Shown here in pieces: positions 15,802-25,389 of a stretch of DNA of 64,000 bases; the stretch's first letter is position 1, and each line of letters begins with the position of its first letter. Both the position numbers and the translations under genes were made by a program. The stretch covers positions 41,270 through 105,269 of the forward strand of contig NZ_NPIH01000255.1 in assembly GCF_012275575.1 (NCBI RefSeq). The letters are read 5' to 3'. The stretch is from Paraburkholderia sp. SG-MS1. Lineage in GTDB: Bacteria; Pseudomonadota; Gammaproteobacteria; Burkholderiales; Burkholderiaceae. The notes under the pieces were generated by a model. The model saw nothing but the letters and a program-made list of their open reading frames with translations. It searched no databases and had not been told where the DNA came from.

Positions 15802-17417
15802 GGTTTGTCCTCCGACTTGCCGCGCACGAGCGCTTCCGGATGTCGCGACAGATAGTCGGCCAGCGTACGCAGCGTGGCGGCGGTGCGGGTCAACTCGTGC
15901 ATCGCCTCTTCTGTCGATTGCTGTAGCGACGAATCCGGTTGCAGCGCGCTATTCGCGGAATCAAGGGTGGATTGCGCGGACGCGAGTGTGTCACGGGCCT
16001 TCGGCACGACTTCGCTATTGAGCTGGGAGATCATCGTGTTGGTCGAGCGCAGCATCGTGCGCGTGTCGTTGCCGATCGCCTCGAACGGAATAGTGTTGAG
16101 CTTGGCCAGCAGGCGCGTGACGGAGTCCTGCAGCGACTGAAGCGTGCGCGGTATCGCGGGCAATTCCGGCGGCGTCTTGCTCCAGTCTATCGTCGCCTTG
16201 GGCGCGTCCGGGAAATGATCCAGCGCGACGTATAACTGGCCGGTCAGGGGATTGCCGCTTCTGAGCTGGAACCGGAAGCCGTGTGCGATCAGATAGTTCG
16301 CGACCCCGCGCGGGTCGTCGCTGATGCGCCCCCCGGTGTGGCCGCCCTGGTAGCGTGACGTAAAGCGCTCCGGATAGATCTGTATTTCGACGGGAATGCT
16401 GAAGCGATTGTGCGCCGGGTCGAAGCGTGTATAGATGGCCGTCACTTCGCCGATCACGACGCCGCGGAAATCGACCGGCGCGCCAACCGTCAAACCGCGC
16501 ACCGAGTCGATGAAATTTACGACGTATTTATCGACGATCCGATCGTGCTGTCTCATCGCGTCGGCACGCGTGACGTACAGTTCGAACTGAGTGTTGGCCG
16601 GGGCGTCGGCCTCTTCCTGCGATCCCGGCGGCGACTCGAAAGCCACGCCGCCGATGATGATGGAAACGATCGACTGGGTTTCGATCCGCACACCGTTGGT
16701 ATCGACCGCCATGTCGACCCCGCTTGCGTGCCAGAAGCGCGTGTCGGTTTTCACGAAGCGGTCGTAAGGCGCATTGACGAACACCTTCAGCGTGACGCCG
16801 CGACCGTCCGGGTCCAACTGGTAGGAGGCAATCTGACCCACGCGAAGTCGGCGGAAATACACGGGCGTGCCTACATCGAGCGAGCCGAGCCCCGTGCCCT
16901 TCAATGTGAATTCGCGCCCCGGCACGTCGCTCGCGAACACAGGCGGCTCTTCGAGCCCGACGAAACTGCGCCGCGCCTTCGTCGCATTGCCGACGTCGAC
17001 GTCGATATACGATCCCGAAAGCAGCGTGCCGAGCCCGGAGACCGTACCGCCCGAAATACGCGGGCGCACCACCCAGAACCGCGTGTTCTCGACCATCAGA
17101 CTCGCCACGTCGCGCGCGACCTCCGCCTTCGCCACCACGTTCCTGTGATCCGCCGACAGGTTCACGGCCTCGACCACGCCGATGTCCACGTCCTTGAACT
17201 TGAGTTTCGTCTTGCCGGCCTCAAGCCCCTCGCCGGTCTTGAAGCTGATGGAAATCTGCTCGCCGCGCTCCAGTATCGCCTTGGTGGCCAGCCATGCGCC
17301 GATCAGCACCGCCACGATCGGCACGAGCCACACCAGCTGCATACGCCAGCGCGAGCGCGGAACCGGCTCGGCCGCGGGCAGCTCAGGAACATCGGACTCG
17401 TCATTTGACCCGGACAT
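15798..17417 (-). CDS. pqiB: PqiB, MCE-domain intermembrane transport protein
   Basis: A 539-residue protein anchored by one N-terminal helix (MQLVWLVPIVAVLIGAWLATKAIL). Three MCE domains follow: ISISFKTGEGLEAGKTKLKFKDVDIGVVEAV near 55-85, FTLKGTGLGSLDVGTPVYFRRLRVGQI near 170-200, and FIDSVRGLTVGAPVDFRGVVIGEV near 300-325. A helical C-terminal region (about 420-520) forms the needle in the known PqiB. It carries lipids between the two membranes with PqiA and PqiC. The ATG at 17417 overlaps the end of pqiA by 17 bases. Confidence 0.9.
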   Translation of the reverse strand: MSGSNDESDVPELPAAEPVPRSRWRMQLVWLVPIVAVLIGAWLATKAILERGEQISISFKTGEGLEAGKTKLKFKDVDIGVVEAVNLSADHRNVVAKAEVARDVASLMVENTRFWVVRPRISGGTVSGLGTLLSGSYIDVDVGNATKARRSFVGLEEPPVFASDVPGREFTLKGTGLGSLDVGTPVYFRRLRVGQIASYQLDPDGRGVTLKVFVNAPYDRFVKTDTRFWHASGVDMAVDTNGVRIETQSIVSIIIGGVAFESPPGSQEEADAPANTQFELYVTRADAMRQHDRIVDKYVVNFIDSVRGLTVGAPVDFRGVVIGEVTAIYTRFDPAHNRFSIPVEIQIYPERFTSRYQGGHTGGRISDDPRGVANYLIAHGFRFQLRSGNPLTGQLYVALDHFPDAPKATIDWSKTPPELPAIPRTLQSLQDSVTRLLAKLNTIPFEAIGNDTRTMLRSTNTMISQLNSEVVPKARDTLASAQSTLDSANSALQPDSSLQQSTEEAMHELTRTAATLRTLADYLSRHPEALVRGKSEDKP

Positions 17418-18693
17418 GACCGCTCTCCGCTGCATCCCAGATGAGACGTGGGTCGAAAGCCATCGACGCCAGCAGTGTCAGCACGACGACCGCCCCGAAC
17501 GCGATCGAGGCCGGGCCCGCCTCGATCGTCGCCAGCGCGTGGAATTGCACCAGCGCGACGAGCATCGTGATCACATAGATATCGAGCATGGACCAGCGCC
17601 CGACCAGTTCGATCGTGCGATAGATCCGGGTGCGCTGCACGGGAAGCCATTGCGAATGAAGCTGCGTCGACACCGCGAGATACGCGAGGCCCAGAATCTT
17701 GAGCATCGGCACCACGATGCTCGCGACGAACACGAGCACGGCGAGCGGCCATGACCCGGAGATCCACAGATAGACCACGCCGCTCATGATCGTGTCTTTC
17801 TGCGCGCCGAAGAGCGAACTCGTGTTCATCACCGGCAGCACGTTGGCGGGGATATACAGCACCATGGCGGCGGTCAGAAACGCCCACGTGCGCGACAGAC
17901 TCGCGGGCTTGCGCCGATGCAAATGCGCTTTGCAGCGTGGACACGCGTGCACGCCCGAGCGCGCCGGATCCCGCAACAGGAGTCCGCACTCCTCGCACAG
18001 CACGAGCCCATGCGCGGATGCCGTCACCGCGCTGCGCCGCAGCTTCGGAAGCGGCGGTCGCCACGCGCCGTTGCCGTTTTTGCCGGCGCTGATGCGCGAC
18101 CATATCTCGTGCGGATCGAATGCCGCTGATGCCGCGGCGAGCAACAGCATCAGCACGACGAACGACCATAACGCCGTGCCCGGCACGACCTTCGCGATGT
18201 GCGCGAGCTTGACGAGCGCGACCAGCAGACCGAGGATCAGCACCTCGGTCATGCCCCACGGCCGCGACAGTTGAAACAGCCGGAAGCCTTCGACCGCGCG
18301 CCACGGCACGCGCCCGAAATGCAAGGGCACGAGCAGCCACAGCATCGCCAGTGTCTGCAACACCGGCATCACGATCGTCGTCATGAGAACCAGCACCGCG
18401 AGCGGCCAGGTGCCGTGCGTGTAAAGCATGCGAACCGAGCCGGCCAACGTCGTCTGAACGAGATTGCCGTTGATCGACAGACCGACGATCGGAAAAACGT
18501 TCGAAATGACGAGCAGCACGGCGGACGCAACAGTAAAGGCGAGCGCATATTCGGGGCCGTTCGTGCGTCCCCTGCCGAGCTCGGCGCGACAACGGCGGCA
18601 ACGCAACGCGCTGCCAGGTGTGAGCGGCGCTCCGAGCTGAAGCAGGTCGCACTCCTCGCAGGCAAGGAGGTCCCGCTGGGTCGTCTCGCTCAT
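17401..18693 (-). CDS. pqiA: PqiA, inner-membrane component of the Pqi lipid transporter
   Basis: A 430-residue protein with two homologous halves. Each starts with a cytoplasmic zinc ribbon (CEECDLLQL...CRRCRAEL near 12-36; CEECGLLLRD...CPRCKAHL near 228-250) and continues with four hydrophobic helices. Both halves contain the PqiA stretches F--SN--PI--LS/VMNTSS and GSWPLAVLVF. Such tandem forms are typical of PqiA. It is thought to load substrate into PqiB. Its ATG overlaps the TGA of the upstream outer-membrane factor (ATGA), which couples Pqi translation to the efflux pump. Confidence 0.9.
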   Translation of the reverse strand: MSETTQRDLLACEECDLLQLGAPLTPGSALRCRRCRAELGRGRTNGPEYALAFTVASAVLLVISNVFPIVGLSINGNLVQTTLAGSVRMLYTHGTWPLAVLVLMTTIVMPVLQTLAMLWLLVPLHFGRVPWRAVEGFRLFQLSRPWGMTEVLILGLLVALVKLAHIAKVVPGTALWSFVVLMLLLAAASAAFDPHEIWSRISAGKNGNGAWRPPLPKLRRSAVTASAHGLVLCEECGLLLRDPARSGVHACPRCKAHLHRRKPASLSRTWAFLTAAMVLYIPANVLPVMNTSSLFGAQKDTIMSGVVYLWISGSWPLAVLVFVASIVVPMLKILGLAYLAVSTQLHSQWLPVQRTRIYRTIELVGRWSMLDIYVITMLVALVQFHALATIEAGPASIAFGAVVVLTLLASMAFDPRLIWDAAESGHVRVK

Positions 18694-20231
18694 CTCGCCT
18701 CCAGAGCGACCGGCGGGTCGCGCGCCGGCGCCACGCCGCGCGCGACGGGCGCCTCCGGGGCCGTAGGGGCTGCCGGCGCGCTATCGGGCGACGCGGCCGA
18801 TGCGGCCTGCGGATAGGCCAGCTTTTCCGCGGCGAGAACCCAGCCGCCGCCCATCGCCTTATAGAGGTTGACGAACGACGTCAGCTCGGCGCCCTGCGTC
18901 TGCGTGTAGTTCAGCTGTGCGTTGAACAGGCTACGCTCGGCGTCGAGCACTTCGATGTAGCTCGTATAACCGCCTTCGTAACGCAGACTCGCGAGCCGCG
19001 CGTAGGTGTGCAACGCCTCGACCTGCTTGCCCACCACGGCCAGTTGCTCATGTGTCTTCTGCACGGAGATGAGCGCGTCCTCGACTTCCTGGAACGCCAC
19101 CTGGATCGACTTCTCGTACGCGAACAGCGCTTCCTGCTGACGTGCCTCGGCCTGGTGCACCTGGCCCGAGATATTGCCCGCTGTAAAGATCGGCTGTGCC
19201 ACGCTGCCGGCAAACGACCACACCCGCGCCGGCCCGGTAAAGAGATTCGAGAACTGCGAGCTGACCGTGCCGAACATTCCCGTCAGCGAGATGGACGGGA
19301 AGTAAAGCGCCTTGGCCGCGCCGATCAGCGCGTTTTCCGACACCAGGGCCTGCTCGGCCTGCAGCAGATCCGGACGACGTTCGAGCAGGTCGGAGGGCAA
19401 TCCGTCCGGAATCTGCGGCGTGCCCAACGTCGACAGTTCGCGACCGCGCAGAATCGCGCCCGGATTTTTGCCGATCAGCACGGAAAGCGCGTTTTCCTGC
19501 TGGCCGATCTGCATCTCGATCTGCGGAATGGTGGCTCGTGCCGCCTCGTACTCGGACTGGCTTTGCGCCAGTTCCATTTGCGACACCTCGCCGCCCTTGA
19601 AGCGCAACGTGAAGACCCGCACCGACTCGTCGCGGCTTTCCACGGTTTCCTTCGCGATCTCGAGTTGCCGGTCGAGATTGCGCAGGTTGATGTACGCGGA
19701 GGCGACTGAACCGACCAGCGTCAGAATGGTGGCCCGGCGGCCCTCCTCGCTCGCCAGCAGGTTGGCGCGGGCCGCCTCGGTCTGCCGGCGGACCTTGCCG
19801 AAAAGATCGATTTCCCACGCGACCGAGACCGTTGCGTCGAACTGGTTATAGATGGGGCTGATACCGTTCGGAATCGGTATGCCGGCCGCCGTCGACGCAC
19901 GCTGGCGCGACGCATCCGCGCCCGCGCTGATCTGCGGAAAGAGCCCGGAGCGCGTCGTCACGAACTGGCCGCGAAACTCGTCGACCCGGGCCGCGGCCAT
20001 CTTGACGTCGCGGTTCTCCTGCAGCGCGGTGGCGATCAACTGGTCGAGCACGGGGTCCTGAAACTGCTCCCACCACGCGACGTTGGCAATCTCGGCGGCC
20101 TCACCCTGCGCGAACCGATACGCTGCAGGCACGTCCACCTTGGGACGTGCATAGTCGGGGCCGAGCAGACACCCGCTCAGCGCAAGCAGCGCGGCGCAAG
20201 CCGACAAACGCGCGAGAAGCGTCCCGTCCAT
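18690..20231 (-). CDS. RND efflux outer-membrane factor (OprM/NodT family lipoprotein)
   Basis: A 513-residue outer-membrane channel subunit. The lipobox LSGC is near residue 20, followed by LGPDYARPKVDVPAAYRF, the family opening. Two repeats of the efflux protein domain follow, with WWEQFQDPVLDQLIATALQENRDV at about 54-77, ISLTGMFG and AYEKSIQVAFQEVEDAL later. Conserved length supports a trimeric TolC-like channel. An Ala/Pro-rich tail of about 40 residues is extra. It starts one base after the RND pump stop and completes the tripartite pump. Confidence 0.9.
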   Translation of the reverse strand: MDGTLLARLSACAALLALSGCLLGPDYARPKVDVPAAYRFAQGEAAEIANVAWWEQFQDPVLDQLIATALQENRDVKMAAARVDEFRGQFVTTRSGLFPQISAGADASRQRASTAAGIPIPNGISPIYNQFDATVSVAWEIDLFGKVRRQTEAARANLLASEEGRRATILTLVGSVASAYINLRNLDRQLEIAKETVESRDESVRVFTLRFKGGEVSQMELAQSQSEYEAARATIPQIEMQIGQQENALSVLIGKNPGAILRGRELSTLGTPQIPDGLPSDLLERRPDLLQAEQALVSENALIGAAKALYFPSISLTGMFGTVSSQFSNLFTGPARVWSFAGSVAQPIFTAGNISGQVHQAEARQQEALFAYEKSIQVAFQEVEDALISVQKTHEQLAVVGKQVEALHTYARLASLRYEGGYTSYIEVLDAERSLFNAQLNYTQTQGAELTSFVNLYKAMGGGWVLAAEKLAYPQAASAASPDSAPAAPTAPEAPVARGVAPARDPPVALEAR

Positions 20232-20232
20232 G

Positions 20233-23200
20233 TCAGTTGCTCTCTTGCGACGGCGCTTGCGGCGGCAAGCCGCGCTCCGCCGCTGTCGCGCCTGGTCCCG
20301 CTCCGGCCGCGCCCTTGTCCGGCGTCGGTTTGCCGCCGCGCGAGCGCGACGACATCGTTTCGAGCAGGTAATAGAACATCGGAATGAAGAACACGGCGAT
20401 GGCCGTCGCGCCGATCATCCCGCCGATCACCCCGGTGCCGATCGAATGGCGGCTGTTGGCCGACGCGCCCGTCGCGATGGCGAGCGGCACGCAGCCGAGA
20501 ATGAACGCGAGGGACGTCATCACGATCGGACGCAAGCGCTCTTCCGCGGCCGTCATGGTGGCATCGATCACGGACGCGCCGGTTTCCCGGTTCAACACTG
20601 CGAATTCGAAGATCAGGATCGCGTTCTTGGCGGCGAGCGCCACCAGCATCGTCAGCCCGATCTGGAAATAAACGTCGTTGCTCAGGCCGCGTAGCAGAAC
20701 GGCGAGCAATGCGCCGAAAAGCGCGAATGGAACCGCCATCAGCACGCCGACCGGCAAGCTCCATTTCTCGTACTGCGCGGCGAGGATAAGGAACACCATC
20801 ACGAGGCCGAACACGAACACGAGCCCCGACGTGCCGCCCGATTGCCGTTCCTCGAAGGCCTCTCCGCTCCAGGCCACGCTGTAGCCGGGCGGCATCTGCG
20901 CCGCCAGTTCCTCGAGCGTCGAGATCACCTGCCCGGAGCTGAATCCGGGTGCGGCGTTCGCCGTGATCTTGATCGCCGGGAAGTTGTTGAAGCGCGTGAC
21001 CAGATCAGGTCCGACGACGAACCGGTAGGTCGCCACAGAGGTGACCGGCAGCATCGTGCCGGACTTGCTGCGCACGTAGATCTGATCGAGGTCGGCGGGC
21101 GTCAACCGGGACGACGGTTCGGCCTGCAGGATCACCTGCCAGAGCCGGCTCGAACGGTTGAACTGCGACACGTACAGCGAGCCGAACATCGTCTGCATCG
21201 TGCTATACGCGTCTTCGACCGGCACGCCGAGCGTTTCGGACTTATCGCGGTCTACCTCGACCAGCAATTGCCGCGACGACGCGTTGAACGTCATGGTCAC
21301 GCCGGTCAGCTCCGGACGCTGCCGCGCTTTCTGCACGAACTGTTGCGTCACCTCCGCGAGCTGCGCGATGCTCGCATCGCCCGTGCTCTGAATCCACATT
21401 TCGGTGCCGCCGGTCGTGCCGAGCCCCGGAATCGACGGTGGGTTGACGGGGAACACCACGCCTTCCTTCACGTCCGCGAAGTGGCGGTACGCGTCGAGCA
21501 GCACCGTGCGCGCGTTCTGCGTCCTGATGTTCGCCGACGTGTAACGATCCTCGAAACTTTTCAGGCCGACAAAGAACGTGCTCGAATTGTTCTTGTTCTG
21601 GCTATCGAGCAGGCTGAACCCATCGACCACCGTGATACTTCCGACCGCCTCCTGTTTCATGAAGTAGTCGGTCACCTTCTGCGAGACCTCTCCGGTCCGG
21701 TCGAGGCTCGCCGCGTCGGGCATGATCACCGCGCCGAGCAGATAGCCCTGGTCCTCCGGCGGCAGGAACGCCGACGGAATCGAGCGGACCATGAGTACCG
21801 CGAGGACGATCATGCCCACGAAAAACAGCAGCCCGAAAATGAACCGCTTGATCACCAGCTTGACCGCGCGCGAGTAGCCCGCGGTCATCCGGGCGAACTG
21901 CCTGTCGAACCAGCGGAAAAAGCCCTTTTTCTCGTGATGGGTGCTCTTCAGCAGCAACGCGGCGAGCGCGGGTGACAAGGTCAGCGCCACGATGCCGGAC
22001 AGCACGACCGAGATCGCAATCGTAATGGCGAACTGCTTGTACATTTGCCCCGTGATGCCGCCGAGGAACGCCACCGGCACGAACACCGCGCACAGCACCA
22101 GCACGATCGCGACGACCGGTCCCGCCACCTCGTCCATCGCCTTTTTGGCGGCGTCTTTTGGATTGAGCTTGTACACCGTCATGTTTCGTTCGACGTTCTC
22201 GATCACGACGATCGCATCGTCCACGACGATCCCGATCGCGAGCACCATCCCGAACAGGGTCAGCATGTTGATCGAGAAACCCAGCAGCAGCATGAACATG
22301 CAGGTGCCGACAATCGAGACCGGCACGGCGACGATCGGGATCAGCGTCGCGCGCAGGCTTTGCAGGAACACGAACACGACGATGACGACGAGCACCAGCG
22401 CTTCGAAGAAGGTGTGAATCACGTCGGAGATCGAGGCCCGGGTGAACTCGGTCGTATCCATGGCGATTTCATAGGTCAGCCCTTCCGGAAACGACTTGTT
22501 CAACTCCGCCAGCGTCGCGCGAACCTTCTTCGAGACGTCGAGTGCATTGGCGCCCGGCTGCTGATAAACGGCGAGGACGGTCGCGGGCTTGCCCTGGAAC
22601 CGGCTGCGAATGGAGTAATCCTTTTGCCCCAGTTCGGCCCGCCCGATGTCCTTGATCCGCACGATCGCCGCCCCGCCGCTCGCGGCGCGCACGATGATGT
22701 TTTCGAACTCGGACGGCTCGGCGAGACGGCCGGTCGTCGTGACGGCGAATGACTGTTCGACGGATTTTCCCGTCGGCGACTGCCCGATGCTGCCCACCGC
22801 GAACTGCTGGTTCTGATTGGCGACCACCCGCTGCACGTCGGCGGCCGTTACGCCCAGTTGCGCCATCCGGTCGGGTTTCAGCCAGATCCGCATCGCGTAG
22901 TCCGGATTGCCGAAAATGCTGGACTGGTTCGCACCCGGAACGCGCTTGATCGCATCGAGTACGTAGATGTTGGTGAAGTTCGCGATGTAGACCGAATCGT
23001 ACCGGTCCGTCGGCGAATAGACCGCGATCACCATCATGAAAGCGGACGACTTCTTCTGCACCTGAATGCCCTGCGCCTGGACCGACTGCGGCAGTTGCGG
23101 CAGCGCGAGGTTCACGCGGTTCTGCACATCGACCTGAGCCAGTTCCGGGTTCGTGCCGATCTCGAAGTACGCGTTGATGGTCAGGTTGCCGGTGGATGAA

Positions 23201-23451
23201 CTCGACGAGTTCATGTAGATCATGTTGTCCGCGCCGTTGACCTGTTGCTCGATCGGCGCGGCGACGTTGTTCGCCACGACCTCCGCATTGGCGCCTGGAT
23301 AGGTCGCGGAGATGGTGATCTGCGGCGGAGTGATGTCCGGATATTGCGCGACCGGCAACGAGAACATCGCCAACGCACCACCTAGCGTGATGACGATCGA
23401 AATGACCGACGCGAAAATCGGACGATCGATACAGTAGTGCGAGATGCTCAT
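20233..23451 (-). CDS. RND multidrug efflux pump, HAE1 (AcrB/MexB) family
   Basis: A 1072-residue inner-membrane proton/drug antiporter. The opening MSISHYCIDRPIFASVISIVITLGG, the IDRPIF motif, the PQITISATYPGANAEVV stretch, the proton-relay DD in GIVVDDAIVVIENVER near 400 and the C-terminal KNAILIFEFA are all in place. Length fits HAE1 pumps. The ATG at 23451 lies 13 bases after the adaptor stop. With the adaptor and outer-membrane factor it forms a full tripartite pump exporting hydrophobic or amphiphilic compounds; the real substrates cannot be deduced. Confidence 0.93.
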   Translation of the reverse strand: MSISHYCIDRPIFASVISIVITLGGALAMFSLPVAQYPDITPPQITISATYPGANAEVVANNVAAPIEQQVNGADNMIYMNSSSSSTGNLTINAYFEIGTNPELAQVDVQNRVNLALPQLPQSVQAQGIQVQKKSSAFMMVIAVYSPTDRYDSVYIANFTNIYVLDAIKRVPGANQSSIFGNPDYAMRIWLKPDRMAQLGVTAADVQRVVANQNQQFAVGSIGQSPTGKSVEQSFAVTTTGRLAEPSEFENIIVRAASGGAAIVRIKDIGRAELGQKDYSIRSRFQGKPATVLAVYQQPGANALDVSKKVRATLAELNKSFPEGLTYEIAMDTTEFTRASISDVIHTFFEALVLVVIVVFVFLQSLRATLIPIVAVPVSIVGTCMFMLLLGFSINMLTLFGMVLAIGIVVDDAIVVIENVERNMTVYKLNPKDAAKKAMDEVAGPVVAIVLVLCAVFVPVAFLGGITGQMYKQFAITIAISVVLSGIVALTLSPALAALLLKSTHHEKKGFFRWFDRQFARMTAGYSRAVKLVIKRFIFGLLFFVGMIVLAVLMVRSIPSAFLPPEDQGYLLGAVIMPDAASLDRTGEVSQKVTDYFMKQEAVGSITVVDGFSLLDSQNKNNSSTFFVGLKSFEDRYTSANIRTQNARTVLLDAYRHFADVKEGVVFPVNPPSIPGLGTTGGTEMWIQSTGDASIAQLAEVTQQFVQKARQRPELTGVTMTFNASSRQLLVEVDRDKSETLGVPVEDAYSTMQTMFGSLYVSQFNRSSRLWQVILQAEPSSRLTPADLDQIYVRSKSGTMLPVTSVATYRFVVGPDLVTRFNNFPAIKITANAAPGFSSGQVISTLEELAAQMPPGYSVAWSGEAFEERQSGGTSGLVFVFGLVMVFLILAAQYEKWSLPVGVLMAVPFALFGALLAVLLRGLSNDVYFQIGLTMLVALAAKNAILIFEFAVLNRETGASVIDATMTAAEERLRPIVMTSLAFILGCVPLAIATGASANSRHSIGTGVIGGMIGATAIAVFFIPMFYYLLETMSSRSRGGKPTPDKGAAGAGPGATAAERGLPPQAPSQESN

Positions 23452-23464
23452 GTCGGCGGCCCTT

Positions 23465-24769
23465 TCATTGGGTCGTATCGCTGTGGGTTCCTTGCGCCGT
23501 CGCCGATGCCTGCGCGGAAGCCGCCGGCGCGGCACTGCCGGACGCGGCCGCCGCGGCGGGCGCTGCGCCTGGCACCGGGCCCTGGACGATCTTGAGCTGC
23601 TGTCCCGCCGAGACACGCAGCGCGCCATCCACCACGATGCGTTCGCCCGGCTTGAGCCCTTCCGATATGAACCAGTCCTCGCCCTGCCAATCGCCCACTT
23701 CGACGACGCGCTGCCGTGCCTTGGACTCGTTGTCGACAACCCACACGAAGTGGCTCTTCGAGCCTTGCAGGACCGAGCGCTGCGGCACGAGAATCGAGTT
23801 GGGCCGGATGGCCCCGGAGACCCTGGCCTTGACGAACTGACCGGGGCGCAACGTCCCCTTCGGATTGGCGAAAACCGCCCGCACGAGGAACGTCCCGGTT
23901 TCTGTGTTGAAGGCCGGATTGGCAAAGTCGATGCGCCCCGACTGTGCGAACATCGAGCCGTCGGCCAGAATGATCTGCACGACGAAATCGTCGTTCTGCG
24001 GGAATTTCAGTTGACCGGCGGCGATCTGGTCGCGGTACTTCAACATCATGTTTTCGGAGATGCTGAAGTTCGCCCACATCGGGTCGAGTTGATAGACGTA
24101 GGTCAGCAAGCTGTTGGAAGTGGCCGTGACATAACTGCCGTCCTGCTGACGCGCGAAGCTCGACAGCCCCGTGAGCGGCGACTTGATCGTCGTATAGCCG
24201 AGATTGAGCTGCGCGGTCTGGACCTCTCCCTGCGCAGCGATGACCGCTGCGGCAGACTGCTTTTCGTTGCCGATCGCGTCGTCGAGGTCTTTCTTGCTCA
24301 ATGCGTTCTGGGCGGCCAGAGGCTCCACGCGCGCGAGATTCGCCCGGGCCACCTGCAGCCGCGCCTGCTGCTGCGCCAGCTGCCCCCTGGCCGTTTGCAG
24401 CGCGGCCTCGAACGGCTTGCTGTCCATCTGGAACATGGTCTGGCCTGTCTTGACCACCTGCCCTTCGGTATACATGCGCTTGTCGAGAAAGCCATCCACC
24501 CGCGCGCGAATCTCCACTTCGCGAGAACTCTGGGTTTGAGCAGTAAATTCGAAGTCGACCGGCGTGTCGCGCTGGACCACGGTCGTGACGGTCACTTCCG
24601 GCGCGGCGGCCGCGGGCGCGGCGGGATGCTTCTTGCAGGCGACCAGCAGGGTCATGGCCGCTGCCAGCAGCAGCAGCGCGCGCCCCGAACGATGGAAACA
24701 GCCGGAGGGCTCCGCGGGTCCGCGAAGATGCCGCCGCGGCGCGGTGTGGAGGCAAGAGACGGTTTTCAT
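23465..24769 (-). CDS. RND efflux periplasmic adaptor lipoprotein
   Basis: A 434-residue membrane-fusion protein. The lipobox LLVAC near residue 45 gives an inner-membrane-anchored lipoprotein after a long positively charged leader. Family blocks are VEIRARVDGFLDKRMYTEGQVVKTGQ (lipoyl half), a hairpin of helices at about 120-180 (LAQQQARLQVARANLARV), LNLGYTTIKSPLTG, and GTFLVRAVFANPKGTLRPGQFVKARV. The last 35 residues are Ala/Ser-rich and probably unstructured. It bridges the pump and the outer-membrane factor. Confidence 0.92.
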   Translation of the reverse strand: MKTVSCLHTAPRRHLRGPAEPSGCFHRSGRALLLLAAAMTLLVACKKHPAAPAAAAPEVTVTTVVQRDTPVDFEFTAQTQSSREVEIRARVDGFLDKRMYTEGQVVKTGQTMFQMDSKPFEAALQTARGQLAQQQARLQVARANLARVEPLAAQNALSKKDLDDAIGNEKQSAAAVIAAQGEVQTAQLNLGYTTIKSPLTGLSSFARQQDGSYVTATSNSLLTYVYQLDPMWANFSISENMMLKYRDQIAAGQLKFPQNDDFVVQIILADGSMFAQSGRIDFANPAFNTETGTFLVRAVFANPKGTLRPGQFVKARVSGAIRPNSILVPQRSVLQGSKSHFVWVVDNESKARQRVVEVGDWQGEDWFISEGLKPGERIVVDGALRVSAGQQLKIVQGPVPGAAPAAAAASGSAAPAASAQASATAQGTHSDTTQ

Positions 24770-24785
24770 CGCGCGACCCGCCTGA

Positions 24786-25178
24786 TCATAAGGCAGTACA
24801 GTTGCCGAACAGCACCATGGCGTCCTGACTGTTGACGATCGCCAACGTCATCGATCCGTCTGTCGAATCGACGACGAGGGTCCACCCATAGCCCATCTCC
24901 GTGCCGTCCATGATGATCTGGTTGGCGTCCTTGCTGGCGATATGCATGGGGGTCGTTCGCGCCGGTCCGGTAATCACTTTCTTGTCGAAATCGAGCGACA
25001 GAAACCGGGGGGCGCCGATGTCGTCCGGCAACGAACGGGTACAGGCGATGCCCGGATCGCACGCGTGCGCGTCGATCGTCGCGCACAGGAGCGGCTTGCT
25101 GCCATCGAAGCCGGCGGCCCATGTATCGAGTGCGACGACGCTGAGCACAATCGTGAGTAAAACGGACCCGGATTTCAT
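24786..25178 (-). CDS. small exported protein of unknown function, head of efflux operon
   Basis: A 130-residue protein. I chose the ATG at 25178 because it starts a clean signal peptide (SVLLTIVLSVVALDTWA). The mature part has four cysteines: C in LLCATID, C in AHACDPG, C in IACTRS and C in FGNCTAL near the end, which could form two disulfides. Sequence such as MDGTEMGYGWTLVVDSTDGSMTLAIV suggests a beta-sandwich. I do not recognise the family. It lies 16 bases before the adaptor gene, so it is probably cotranscribed with the pump, and a dyad box lies about 170 bases upstream. Confidence 0.7.
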   Translation of the reverse strand: MKSGSVLLTIVLSVVALDTWAAGFDGSKPLLCATIDAHACDPGIACTRSLPDDIGAPRFLSLDFDKKVITGPARTTPMHIASKDANQIIMDGTEMGYGWTLVVDSTDGSMTLAIVNSQDAMVLFGNCTAL

Positions 25179-25348
25179 CGCGTACTCCCGCGTTTTCTTT
25201 GAAGGCTGCGCACACAGCGAACCCACGCACGCGCCGTCACCCAGCAAACGGGTCGGGTCAGGCAGCCGCGCCTTCGGTTCGAAGCGGCCGGCCGCCCGGT
25301 TGACGCGCGGACTTAGGTCAGTTTGGTTGTAGCCATACAGGGAGACAA

Positions 25349-25362
25349 TGGGACTTTGGTCT
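25349..25362 (-). promoter_or_regulatory. dyad box upstream of the efflux/Pqi operon (site c)
   Basis: Minus-strand AGACCAAAGTCCCA. It sits in the 211-base gap between the receiver-only gene and the first gene of the ten-gene operon, about 170 bases before that gene's ATG, and is oriented toward it. Confidence 0.7.
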
Positions 25363-25389
25363 CATATCGCCAGATGGGGTGAGCGTGCT

